From positions 1 to 12,150 of the forward strand of contig CAZTVF010000140.1 in the NCBI GenBank assembly GCA_964616985.1: a stretch of 12,150 nucleotides of DNA. Direction: 5' to 3'. Made by a program: the position numbers and the translations under genes. Of this stretch, positions 5,394-12,144 are shown piece after piece; the stretch's first letter is position 1; each line of letters opens with the position of its first letter. The notes beneath the pieces are model-generated. The model worked only from the letters and a program-made list of their open reading frames with translations. It made no database searches and was not told the DNA's origin. This DNA comes from CAZTVF01 sp964616985. Lineage in GTDB: Bacteria > Planctomycetota > Phycisphaerae > SM23-33.

Positions 5394-7380
5394 ACTCAAG
5401 GCCACGATGGAGATCGATGTCGTCGCCGACGCTGGCGACGGCAAGGCGCCGCTGCCGCGCTTCAGCATGGTCGCCTACACCGGCGGGCCCATGCGGATCG
5501 GCGGCTGGCGGTTCCCCGTCATCGTGGATCTGGCCGGCCTGGCCATCCCCTCGCAGAACCGGCCGATCCGGTTCGGCCACGACGCCAATAGCGGCGTGGG
5601 CCACACCGACAGCATCGCGATCACCGATGGCCGTCTGGTCGCCGCCGGCGTCGTGTCCCGCGACACCGCCGCCGCGCGTGAGGTGGTCGCATCCGCCAGG
5701 AACGGATTCCCCTGGCAGGCCTCGATCGGCACGTCGGTGGATCAGTTCGAGTTCGTCAAAGAATCTCAGATGGTGCTGGTGAACGGACGTGAATTCGCCG
5801 GCCCCGTCAACGTAGTCCGGCGCTCTGCGCTCGGCGAGATATCGTTCGTGGACCTTGGTGCCGACGCCAACACGTCGGCCAGCGTGGCTGCCTCAGCCAC
5901 ACAGGAGAAGAACATGGAAGGTACGGAGATCAAGGAGGACGTGAAGGTGGAGGGCAGCGAGGGCAAGGATGCAGCGGGCAAGGTCGAGGCGCAGGCGCCC
6001 GCCGGCACGGAGGCCGGCGGCGCGTCCGCGCCGCCTGTGATCGCGGCGGCGGACCCCATCGCCGAGATGCGGGCCAAGATCGCCGCCGAGCAGGAGCGGA
6101 TCGCCGCGGTGCAGAAGATCTGCGGCGCCGAGCATGCCGACGTGTGCGCCAAGGCCATCAAGGAGGGCTGGGACGGGACGCGCACCGAGTTGGAGGTGTT
6201 GCGCGCCAGCAGGCCCAAGGCCCCCTCCGTCCACGCGCCGGACAACACCGTCACCGGCAACGTCCTGGAGGCCGCGTGCATGCTGACGGCCGGCCTGCAG
6301 GAGGTCGAGAAACTGCACGACGCCAAGACGCTGGACGTGGCCGACAAGCGGTTCAGCGGTGGCATCGGCCTGCAGGAACTCCTGCTGGAAGCCGCCTGGG
6401 CCAACGGCTACACCGGCCGCAACTTCCGCGACACGCGGGCCATCATGCGCTTCGCCTTCGGGCGCGGCCAGGACATCCAGGCCCAGTACTCCACCGTGGA
6501 CATCGGCGGCATCCTGTCCAACGTCGCCAACAAGTTCCTGCTGGAGGGCTTCTTCTCCGTCGAGCGGACCTGGCGGAACATCTGCGCGGTACGCAACGTG
6601 TCGGACTTCAAGGCCGTCACGTCCTACCGCCTGATCGGCGCCGATCAGTACCAGCCCGTGGCGCCGGGCGGCGAACTGAAGCACGGCACCCTGGGCAGCG
6701 AGTCCTACAGCAACAAGGCCGATACCTTCGGCCTGATGCTGGCCGTGGACCGCCGGGACATCATCAACGATGACCTGGGGGCCATCACCACCGTGCCGAG
6801 GAAGTTGGGTCGCGGCAGCGGCCTGACGATCAACGACGTGTTCTGGACCGTGTTCCTGAACAACGCCGCGTTCTTCACCGCCGGCAACAAGAACTACGTC
6901 GCCGGCGCCGGGACGGCGCTGTCCATCGACGGCCTGACCCTCGGCGAGCAGACGTTCATGGACCAGGTCGACAGCGACGGCAAGCCCCTGGGCATCATGC
7001 CGTCCATCGTGCTGGTGCCCACGGCGCTGTCCACCCTGTCGGCCCAGCTCTACAAGGCCCTGGAGATCCGAGACAACACCAGCAACAAGGGCGCGTACGG
7101 GACCACCAATCCCCACCAGGGCAAGTTCCGCGTAGAGGTGTCGCGGTACCTGGCCAACACCAAGTACCCCGGCTACTCGGCCAAGGCGTGGTACCTGCTG
7201 GCCGACCCCAGCGATCTGCCCGTGATCGAGGTCGCCTTCCTCAACGGCCAGGAGTCCCCGACCATCGAGACGGCGGCGGCCGACTTTGACCGCCTCGGCG
7301 TGATGATGCGGGGCTATCACGATTTTGGGTGCGCATTGCAGGACGCGCGAGGCGGCTGCAAGGCCAAGGGTGAGGTCTAA
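5365..7380 (+). CDS. Prohead protease fused to scaffold and major capsid protein
   Basis: This is a 671-residue fusion. Residues about 25-180 resemble the HK97-type prohead protease (S78/U35): H72 in RFGHD, a second His at H80, and S120 in WQASIG as candidate catalytic residues. These are followed by the ALGEISFVDLGADA segment typical of the end of that domain. Residues 184-290 are acidic and Ala-rich, with a coiled-coil-like stretch (AEMRAKIAAEQERIAAVQK, 234-252), and look like an internal scaffold. Residues about 293-671 are the major capsid domain (HK97 fold by context). The protease would cut the scaffold away during maturation. The GTG at 5365 is chosen because AAGGA lies 8-9 nt upstream; ATG at 5407 with AAGG is the alternative. 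It overlaps the portal gene by 29 nt. The protease assignment is by motif recall; the capsid assignment rests on size, abundance signals and position. Confidence 0.88.
   Translation: MKNDNPKQLELKATMEIDVVADAGDGKAPLPRFSMVAYTGGPMRIGGWRFPVIVDLAGLAIPSQNRPIRFGHDANSGVGHTDSIAITDGRLVAAGVVSRDTAAAREVVASARNGFPWQASIGTSVDQFEFVKESQMVLVNGREFAGPVNVVRRSALGEISFVDLGADANTSASVAASATQEKNMEGTEIKEDVKVEGSEGKDAAGKVEAQAPAGTEAGGASAPPVIAAADPIAEMRAKIAAEQERIAAVQKICGAEHADVCAKAIKEGWDGTRTELEVLRASRPKAPSVHAPDNTVTGNVLEAACMLTAGLQEVEKLHDAKTLDVADKRFSGGIGLQELLLEAAWANGYTGRNFRDTRAIMRFAFGRGQDIQAQYSTVDIGGILSNVANKFLLEGFFSVERTWRNICAVRNVSDFKAVTSYRLIGADQYQPVAPGGELKHGTLGSESYSNKADTFGLMLAVDRRDIINDDLGAITTVPRKLGRGSGLTINDVFWTVFLNNAAFFTAGNKNYVAGAGTALSIDGLTLGEQTFMDQVDSDGKPLGIMPSIVLVPTALSTLSAQLYKALEIRDNTSNKGAYGTTNPHQGKFRVEVSRYLANTKYPGYSAKAWYLLADPSDLPVIEVAFLNGQESPTIETAAADFDRLGVMMRGYHDFGCALQDARGGCKAKGEV
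5903..5916 (+). promoter_or_regulatory. Internal ribosome binding site and in-frame start for free capsid precursor
   Basis: AGGAG (5903-5907) lies 6 nt before an ATG (5914) that is in frame within the fusion gene, exactly at the junction between protease and scaffold. Initiation here would give a 488-residue protein of scaffold plus capsid without the protease. This would explain how a shell needing hundreds of capsid subunits avoids an equal number of proteases. Confidence 0.75.
5914..7380 (+). CDS. Predicted separate major capsid precursor from internal start
   Basis: This shorter product (488 residues, beginning MEGTEIKEDVKVEG) shares the stop of the fusion. Its first roughly 107 residues (to about D293 of the fusion numbering) are acidic and helical. 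They match in size the cleaved 102-residue delta scaffold domain of HK97 gp5. The remaining roughly 380 residues would be the mature shell protein. It is predicted from the placement of a strong ribosome site with optimal spacing at a domain border; there is no direct proof of use. If not used, all capsid would carry a protease domain. Confidence 0.65.
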   Translation: MEGTEIKEDVKVEGSEGKDAAGKVEAQAPAGTEAGGASAPPVIAAADPIAEMRAKIAAEQERIAAVQKICGAEHADVCAKAIKEGWDGTRTELEVLRASRPKAPSVHAPDNTVTGNVLEAACMLTAGLQEVEKLHDAKTLDVADKRFSGGIGLQELLLEAAWANGYTGRNFRDTRAIMRFAFGRGQDIQAQYSTVDIGGILSNVANKFLLEGFFSVERTWRNICAVRNVSDFKAVTSYRLIGADQYQPVAPGGELKHGTLGSESYSNKADTFGLMLAVDRRDIINDDLGAITTVPRKLGRGSGLTINDVFWTVFLNNAAFFTAGNKNYVAGAGTALSIDGLTLGEQTFMDQVDSDGKPLGIMPSIVLVPTALSTLSAQLYKALEIRDNTSNKGAYGTTNPHQGKFRVEVSRYLANTKYPGYSAKAWYLLADPSDLPVIEVAFLNGQESPTIETAAADFDRLGVMMRGYHDFGCALQDARGGCKAKGEV

Positions 7381-7397
7381 GAGTTCTCGGAGGCGTA

Positions 7398-7438
7398 CCT
7401 GCGGGCGGTGGTTTTACTCCTTTGCCGCCGCTCGCAGG
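7398..7438 (+). terminator. 14-bp hairpin after the capsid gene, partial terminator or mRNA stabiliser
   Basis: CCTGCGGGCGGTGG (7398-7411) pairs fully, with two G-T wobbles, with CCGCCGCTCGCAGG (7425-7438) around a 13-nt loop. The run after it (GCTCTCTTTC) is pyrimidine-rich but not a clean T-tract, so termination would be partial. Position between the capsid and decoration genes suits tuning of downstream expression, or protection of the capsid message from 3' decay. Confidence 0.7.
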
Positions 7439-7478
7439 GCTCTCTTTCACAATGACATCAAGCACGGAGGCATGAGAC

Positions 7479-8153
7479 ATGGCAAAGGCAACTTATGTTC
7501 AGGACGGCGACTCGATTGACTACACGCCCTCTTCGGCCGTGGCCGCGGGCGATGTGATCGCGCAGGGCACGCTGGTCGGCGTGGCCAAGACGCCCATCGC
7601 GGGCAATGTCCTTGGCGCCCTGGCGGTGCGCGGGGTGTTCGACGTGGCCAAGGCGGCCGTCGTGTTCACGGCCGGCGCGGCCGTGTACTGGGACGCCGAC
7701 GGCGACCCGGTGGGCGGAACGGCCGGCACCGGCGCTTCCACCACCACCCGAACCGGCAACACGTTCATGGGCTTTGCCCTGGTGGCTGCCGGCCAGACGG
7801 CCGAGACCGTCCGCACCGCGTTGCGGAGCGTCGAGGCCACGGCCGCAGAGGTCCTGGGCCTGGGCGACCTGTCGGATGTTGGCCCCGTCAGCTACACCGC
7901 CGGCAAGGTCCTGGTGGCCGACGGCGACAGCTTCGAGTCGGTGGCCGTGTCGGGCAATGCGACCCTGGCGGCCAACGGCGCCTTGGCCGTGATCGGGGCC
8001 GTCGTGGGCGACACGAAAGAGATCACCTTCGGCACCAGCAAGCTCGCCCGTAGCGGCAACAACGTCATCGCGACGTTGCCGGCGGCAGACCCCGGCGTGG
8101 CCGGGGCGCTGTGGGTGGACGCCGGCGTCGTGAAGGTCTCGGCTGGGGCGTAA
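7479..8153 (+). CDS. DUF2190-type capsid decoration protein with C-terminal extension
   Basis: This 224-residue protein has GGAGG 8 nt before its ATG. Residues 1-115 follow the DUF2190 pattern: MAKATYVQDGDSIDYTP at the start, then VAAGDVIAQGTLVGVAKTPI, GALAVRGVFDV and the GAAVYWD strand. This family is found beside major capsid genes and is thought to act as an outer cement or decoration protein. A further roughly 90 residues (131-224) are not part of the usual domain. They contain LSDVGPVSYTAGKVLVADGDSFES and a terminal segment around ALWVDAGVVKVS. Both resemble repeats seen in phage fibres, so the protein may carry an extra beta-rich domain on the capsid surface. Confidence 0.8.
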   Translation: MAKATYVQDGDSIDYTPSSAVAAGDVIAQGTLVGVAKTPIAGNVLGALAVRGVFDVAKAAVVFTAGAAVYWDADGDPVGGTAGTGASTTTRTGNTFMGFALVAAGQTAETVRTALRSVEATAAEVLGLGDLSDVGPVSYTAGKVLVADGDSFESVAVSGNATLAANGALAVIGAVVGDTKEITFGTSKLARSGNNVIATLPAADPGVAGALWVDAGVVKVSAGA

Positions 8154-8156
8154 GCC

Positions 8157-8537
8157 GTGACCGACCTGCTGGAACAAGCCGCGGCATGGCTGGGCCGGAT
8201 GCGGGCCAGCCACATGGGCCGCAAGGTGATGTACCGCCGTGGCGCGCAATCCGTCGAGGTGACGGCCACGGTGGGCAACACGGTCTTCGAGGTCATCAAC
8301 GACAGCGGCTTTGCGGAACTGGTCCACAGCCGCGATTACCTGATCGCGACCGACACGCTGGTGATCTCCGGCACGGCAATTATCCCGAAGCCGGGTGACC
8401 GCATCGAGGAACTTCTCAATGGTCAGACGTTGGTGCATGACGTGATGTCGCCCGACCAGGGCAAGCCCTGCTGGCGATACAGCGATCCGTACCGGCGGAC
8501 GATGCGAATCCACACGAAACAGACCGAGGTGAACTGA
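8157..8537 (+). CDS. Probable head-tail connector protein (gpFII-like position)
   Basis: This 126-residue protein begins at a GTG 3 nt after the decoration gene stop. An N-terminal helix (about 1-20) is followed by a beta-rich part. It includes VHSRDYLIATDTLVI, KPGDRIEELLNGQTLVHDVM and the end segment CWRYSDPYRRTMRIHTKQ. This pattern occurs in small phage proteins encoded just after capsid genes that join head and tail; lambda gpFII holds the matching map position and size (117). The exact family is not certain. No clear Shine-Dalgarno precedes the GTG, so coupling to the upstream gene is likely. Its stop overlaps the next start by one base (TGATG). Confidence 0.6.
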   Translation: MTDLLEQAAAWLGRMRASHMGRKVMYRRGAQSVEVTATVGNTVFEVINDSGFAELVHSRDYLIATDTLVISGTAIIPKPGDRIEELLNGQTLVHDVMSPDQGKPCWRYSDPYRRTMRIHTKQTEVN

Positions 8538-8776
8538 TGTGTTCCGACACCGAACAATATGACCGCGTGTGCCAGGCCGAATTCTCCTCTGTCCACGACA
8601 AACTCGACAGGCTGGATGAGGCGATTCGCGGCAACGGCAAGCCGGGCATTCAACGACGGCTGGACCGGCTGGAATCGGCTGAGGCGATCCGCAGCAAGTT
8701 GCTGTGGATCATCACGGGCGCTGCGGTGACCGGCGCCGTGAGCCTGGTGTGGCGAATGGTTTTGCACGTGTCGTGA
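8537..8776 (+). CDS. Small membrane-anchored coiled-coil protein, XhlA/holin-accessory-like
   Basis: This is a 79-residue protein. Residues 16-50 have heptad-type spacing of Leu/Ile with charged residues (VHDKLDRLDEAIRG, IQRRLDRLE) around a GNGKPG turn. Residues 55-76 form one hydrophobic helix (LLWIITGAAVTGAVSLVW), and the C-terminus is short. Small phage proteins with this soluble coiled coil followed by one membrane helix include XhlA-type lysis helpers. A role at the inner membrane in lysis is possible. Its location among head-neck genes is unusual for lysis, so a structural or membrane-targeting role cannot be excluded. The ATG shares a base with the preceding stop. Confidence 0.5.
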   Translation: MCSDTEQYDRVCQAEFSSVHDKLDRLDEAIRGNGKPGIQRRLDRLESAEAIRSKLLWIITGAAVTGAVSLVWRMVLHVS

Positions 8777-8786
8777 TGGAGGCCGA

Positions 8787-9224
8787 ATGGTCAGCATCCT
8801 GGACATCGCCGAGGCCGTCGCACACCAGCTGAGCGGGGGCGATCTGTGCGTGCCCTTCATCGCCGCAACCTCACTGCGGCCGGTCTACACGCTGGAGGAG
8901 CTCAAGACCATCCGCGTGACCGCGGTTCCCAAGGCGATGGAGATGACATCGCTGAGCCGTGAGACATCACAGTTCGACTTCACGATTGATGTGGGCATCC
9001 AGCGGCAGGTGGTGCCCGAGGACGCCGAGGACCTGCGCCCGCTTGTGGCGCTGACGACGGAGATTTTCTCGCTGCTTCAGGGCAGGCCGCTGCTGGATTA
9101 CCCCGAAGCAGTCGTCGTGAAGGTGACTAACGACCCGATTTACATCCCGACACACCTGGACACGCTGCGGCAGTACACGAGCGTTGTCACCGTAACGTTC
9201 CGCCTGATGGTGGAGGAAGAGTAG
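8787..9224 (+). CDS. Tail-terminator-like neck protein
   Basis: This is a 145-residue protein with GGAGG 4 nt before its ATG, 10 nt after the preceding stop. It begins with a helix (ILDIAEAVAHQL). Its middle strand FDFTIDVGIQRQV precedes a helix VALTTEIFSLLQGR. The end is the paired strands TNDPIYIPTHLDTLRQYTSVVTVTFRLMV. This order and the closing SVVTVTFR strand match small proteins encoded in phage neck regions and assigned as tail terminators or completion proteins (lambda gpU-like fold). It would cap the tail tube at the head-proximal end. The assignment is by pattern and position; a general neck protein is the alternative. Confidence 0.6.
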   Translation: MVSILDIAEAVAHQLSGGDLCVPFIAATSLRPVYTLEELKTIRVTAVPKAMEMTSLSRETSQFDFTIDVGIQRQVVPEDAEDLRPLVALTTEIFSLLQGRPLLDYPEAVVVKVTNDPIYIPTHLDTLRQYTSVVTVTFRLMVEEE

Positions 9225-9226
9225 AG

Positions 9227-10540
9227 ATGCAGTTCATCGGACAACCCAAGCAAGGACCGCCCGGGGCGCAAGGCCCCGCCGGCACTGACGGCGCCCCCGG
9301 CCGCGATGGTTTGCCCGGCGCCGACGGCGCTCCTGGCCGGGATGGTGACCAAGGCGTCCAAGGGATCCCCGGCATGGACGGCGCTCCAGGCCGTGACGGG
9401 GCGACTGGGCCCCAAGGCATGCCTGGTGCCGATGGACATGACGGCGCGCCGGGAATCCAGGGCATCCAAGGCCTCAAGGGCGACACAGGCAACACCGGCG
9501 CGACCGGCCCCTCCGGCGTCGTGGCCGCCACGGCACCCATCACCTACGCTGGCAGTACCGTCGCGCTGTCTTTGGCTCCCACCAACCTCCGCGTCAACGC
9601 CGGCAGTCTGGACACGATTCAGGATATCGCCGCGACAGCAGCCCCGACGTTCGCCGGCATCACCACCCCCGAGATCAAGACCGATTCGGCGAATCACCGC
9701 ATCGGCGTGGGAACGACAGCCGCTCCGGCCGCTCAGTTTGCGATCCGAGGCAGGGCTGATGTTCCATTCGGCACGTTCAAGGGCAAGGTCGTGGCGGGCT
9801 CACTGAAGGAAGTCCTCTTGAACGGGGTCTACAGTGCCGGGCTTTTCGCACCGCCGATGGCCGTGAAGCTCGTTGATTCCAACGGCTACACCCTGATCAC
9901 GCAATGCACCGGGTACAACACCGGCGGCTCGTTCAACATCGCCGACAACTGGCTGGGCGTCACATCCTCCACCCCAGGCAATTGGGCCGCCGACCCCGTT
10001 CAAGATCACTACACGCTGTCGGTCTACCTGGACGATTCGTTGTTCTCCCTCAAGACGGCTGCCGGTTACGACGTGCTGCTGTTCGACAAGCTGGGCAACC
10101 TGGGCCTGGGCCGTACGCCATCGAACAAGCTCTCCGTGGACGGCGGTCTGGACGTGTGGGGAGCGAACGTCTGCGGCTTCACGATGAAGACCACCAACTA
10201 CGGTGGAACGTGGAACATCACCAACTATGGCCCGCCCAAGGCGACCGAGGGGTCCAATGCCCTGCGGTTTGCCTCCGCCAGCGCCGATTCGCTGTACCTG
10301 TTGTATGGCGGGGGCGCATGGTTCCCCGGCGACAGCAAGAAGGTGTATTTCGGGGGGGCGCTCAAGGCGTCCATCTGCTTCGACGGGACGAACCTCGTGC
10401 TCAACCCCAAGGAATCGGGCGCCGGCATCGTCTCTATCGCCGGCGGCCTGGCCGTGGGCACAGGCGCGACGGGCACGTTCACGTCGGCCGACGGCAAAAC
10501 CGTCACGGTGACATCCGGCATCATTACCTCCATCGCATAG
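9227..10540 (+). CDS. Collagen-like fibre protein
   Basis: This is a 437-residue protein. Residues 10-96 are 29 uninterrupted Gly-X-Y triplets, rich in Pro, Asp, Gln and Arg, and predict a rigid collagen triple helix about 25 nm long. Three copies of DGAPGRDG occur within it. After it come fibre-type beta segments (PITYAGSTVALSLA; SLDTIQDIAATAAPTFAGI), a globular region of about 200 residues with many aromatic residues, and GNLGLGRTPSNKLSVDGGL. The C-terminal repeat ends TVTVTSGIITSI. It should be a trimeric surface fibre on head, neck or tail, probably binding host or environmental surfaces. The ATG is 2 nt after the upstream stop, with GGAGG inside the end of that gene. The fibre role is well supported; attachment site and receptor are unknown. 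Confidence 0.85.
   Translation: MQFIGQPKQGPPGAQGPAGTDGAPGRDGLPGADGAPGRDGDQGVQGIPGMDGAPGRDGATGPQGMPGADGHDGAPGIQGIQGLKGDTGNTGATGPSGVVAATAPITYAGSTVALSLAPTNLRVNAGSLDTIQDIAATAAPTFAGITTPEIKTDSANHRIGVGTTAAPAAQFAIRGRADVPFGTFKGKVVAGSLKEVLLNGVYSAGLFAPPMAVKLVDSNGYTLITQCTGYNTGGSFNIADNWLGVTSSTPGNWAADPVQDHYTLSVYLDDSLFSLKTAAGYDVLLFDKLGNLGLGRTPSNKLSVDGGLDVWGANVCGFTMKTTNYGGTWNITNYGPPKATEGSNALRFASASADSLYLLYGGGAWFPGDSKKVYFGGALKASICFDGTNLVLNPKESGAGIVSIAGGLAVGTGATGTFTSADGKTVTVTSGIITSIA
9254..9516 (+). repeat. Gly-X-Y collagen repeat region (29 triplets)
   Basis: Nine-base codon triplets of the type GGN-NNN-NNN run without a break. Copies of DGAPGRDG use different third-position bases in each unit, so the repeat is kept at the protein level and is not a fresh DNA duplication. 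Confidence 0.9.
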
Positions 10541-10549
10541 GTGATTCCA

Positions 10550-10792
10550 ATGGCTCTGACCCAGGACGAGAAACGAATGTTGCGACAGTACGCCGTGTCT
10601 TTGGCCCCCGAGGGCATGGACGCTCAGATTGAACAGCGTCTCAAAAACACCGCCGTATTGAGCGATGCCCAGGCCCGCACCCTGATTGCCCAGGTGCGAG
10701 CGGAGATGATGGCCCAACTTGATGTGGCGATCGGGTACGCCAACGAGCGCCTGCAACAACTCCTTGCCAGGCGAGCGGACCTGAATCCATGA
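10550..10792 (+). CDS. Small helical protein of unknown function
   Basis: This is an 80-residue, strongly charged, Ala/Gln/Arg-rich protein, beginning MALTQDEKRMLRQYAV. Two or three helices are likely, the last (about 45-76, around QVRAEMMAQLDVAIGYANERLQQLL) possibly a coiled coil. ATG 10550 is chosen because AGGTG lies about 6 nt upstream; a GTG at 10541 has none. Its stop overlaps the next start (ATGA). I do not recognise it. Placed between two fibre-type genes, it could be a fibre chaperone or a small adaptor, but that is a guess from position. Confidence 0.6.
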   Translation: MALTQDEKRMLRQYAVSLAPEGMDAQIEQRLKNTAVLSDAQARTLIAQVRAEMMAQLDVAIGYANERLQQLLARRADLNP

Positions 10793-11487
10793 CGTACACG
10801 CTGACCAGCACGATTGCGCTCCAGGCCGACCAGACCGGCCTGGCGCTCCGCGCTCAGATGGTGGACGTGAATGGCGTCCCACAGGGCGCACCGATCACCA
10901 CCGGCTTTATCGAATTCGGCGGCGGCTTCTATGGCTGGACGTACGGGGGCTTCCCTGAGGGCTTCCGTGGATCGGTGCAGATCAAGACGGCAGCGGGCGA
11001 GATCGTTGCCGTCGGCGCGATTAACCCGCAGGAGGCCCAGGCCGCCGCCACAGCGCAGCTGATCGCCACCAAACTCGCCCAGATCGGCGCGCTGCGGGTG
11101 GGCTTCGTGACGGCCGTGGCCGACAACGGCGAGATCATCCTGCACGAAGGCGATGATTACTCGGCCGCGTCGCCTGTCCAGATGACCCTGGCAGACTATG
11201 CCGGCCCGTCTTTGACCGGCGCCACCGTGCAACTCGTTCTGAAGAAGACCGCCGACTACAAGACCGGCACCGGCCAGATCGTGATGGCCAAGGCCGGCGA
11301 ATTGGTCGTCGTGGGCACTGCCGTCACGATCACCTTCACGATGACCGCCGCCGAGACCGGGGCGATGCTGGCCTGCCCGCCGGTGATCCGCCCGCAGTAC
11401 TGGTACGAGGTCGTCGCCACGACGGTCGAGAACCTGACGCGCACGCTGGCCAAGGGGCCTTTGAGCGTCTTGGCAAGGGTCAGCTGA
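10789..11487 (+). CDS. Beta-rich fibre/baseplate-associated protein
   Basis: This 232-residue protein appears to have two domains. Residues 1-75 are beta strands around TIALQADQTGLALRAQMVDVNG and GFIEFGGGFYGWTYGGFPEGFRGSV. This pattern is found in proteins encoded beside phage fibres. A helix (about 80-98, rich in Ala and Gln) links to residues 118-232. There, HEGDDYSAASPVQMTLADYAGPSLTGATVQLVLKK resembles the N-terminal Ig-like domain of baseplate upper proteins (BppU type). It may attach or orient the collagen fibre encoded two genes upstream. The ATGA overlap with the preceding gene implies coupled translation. Function is inferred from fold impression and neighbours. Confidence 0.5.
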   Translation: MTYTLTSTIALQADQTGLALRAQMVDVNGVPQGAPITTGFIEFGGGFYGWTYGGFPEGFRGSVQIKTAAGEIVAVGAINPQEAQAAATAQLIATKLAQIGALRVGFVTAVADNGEIILHEGDDYSAASPVQMTLADYAGPSLTGATVQLVLKKTADYKTGTGQIVMAKAGELVVVGTAVTITFTMTAAETGAMLACPPVIRPQYWYEVVATTVENLTRTLAKGPLSVLARVS

Positions 11488-12113
11488 TGCCCCTGCTTGA
11501 AATGAACATGAAGGAGTGCTTCTTCGACCGCCAGGCGGTGAAGGATGCCGTCGGCAAGGCCAACTATGACGCCTTGGGCAAGGCCGGCGCCACCACGCGG
11601 AAGATCGCGATGAACTCGATGCGTACCGTGGCCCCCGGGGCCAAGCCCTCGTCGCCCGGGCAGCCGCCGCACGCGATCCGCTCTCACCCGTGGATCAAGA
11701 AGAACCTTTGGTATGCCTGGGATGACCAGACGCAGAGCGTGGTGGTCGGCCCGGTCGGCTTCCCACGGTCCACGATGGCGCAGCGGAACCTGGAATTCGG
11801 CGTCAGCGGCCTGCGGGTGCCCAACCGCCGGCGGCGGATACGCCAGGTGGGCCACGGCGGGGAGATCCAGATCGGCGGCCGGGTGTATCCCAGCACCAGG
11901 CCGGTGGTGGACCGGAACGGCCAGTCCGTGGCCGTCACATATATAAGGTTGCGGACACAGGCCCAGGCGGACCGGGCCAATCGGCTCAATGAGCAGTTGT
12001 TCGGGCCCACGACGTTGACGTTGAACATCGAAGCACGCCCCTACATGGGGCCCGCCATGCAAAAGGCGGCGCCCTCGATCAGCAGGCTTTGGAAAGATTC
12101 CATCAGGAGTTAG
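11487..12113 (+). CDS. HK97 gp10-like neck / virion morphogenesis protein
   Basis: This is a 208-residue protein whose start overlaps the preceding stop (TGATG). An N-terminal helix (about 14-45) leads to SSPGQPPH (55-62), then LWYAWDDQTQSVVVGPVG (74-91). This combination is typical of the gp10-like / virion morphogenesis proteins that complete the neck between head and tail. A basic stretch (RRRRIRQVG, about 113-121) could contact DNA or the connector. The C-terminal RPYMGPAMQKAAPSISRLWKDSI is the amphipathic end helix common to the family. Position after connector and terminator genes agrees. Confidence 0.7.
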   Translation: MPLLEMNMKECFFDRQAVKDAVGKANYDALGKAGATTRKIAMNSMRTVAPGAKPSSPGQPPHAIRSHPWIKKNLWYAWDDQTQSVVVGPVGFPRSTMAQRNLEFGVSGLRVPNRRRRIRQVGHGGEIQIGGRVYPSTRPVVDRNGQSVAVTYIRLRTQAQADRANRLNEQLFGPTTLTLNIEARPYMGPAMQKAAPSISRLWKDSIRS

Positions 12114-12126
12114 AGCGAAATCGCTC
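12113..12126. repeat. Short inverted repeat between genes
   Basis: GAGCGA and TCGCTC are perfect complements around a 2-nt spacer, overlapping the stop of the gp10-like gene. With no T-run it is unlikely to terminate; it may be a minor mRNA hairpin or chance. Confidence 0.3.
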
Positions 12127-12144
12127 CCAACACGGAGGTTTGAC

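Noticed and set aside
3390..5468. Very long open frame on the minus strand (692 codons)
   Set aside because: It lies opposite the well-supported portal gene and crosses the terminator and tRNA. It has no recognisable domain, and its length follows from GC-rich third positions of the sense genes.
5893..7320. Minus-strand open frame of 475 codons opposite the capsid gene
   Set aside because: It is antisense to the capsid domain, with a Gly/Val/His/Arg-rich composition typical of a mirror frame.
9254..9516. Tandem DNA repeat or CRISPR-like array
   Set aside because: Periodicity is Gly-X-Y coding with varied third bases; there are no identical repeats with spacers.
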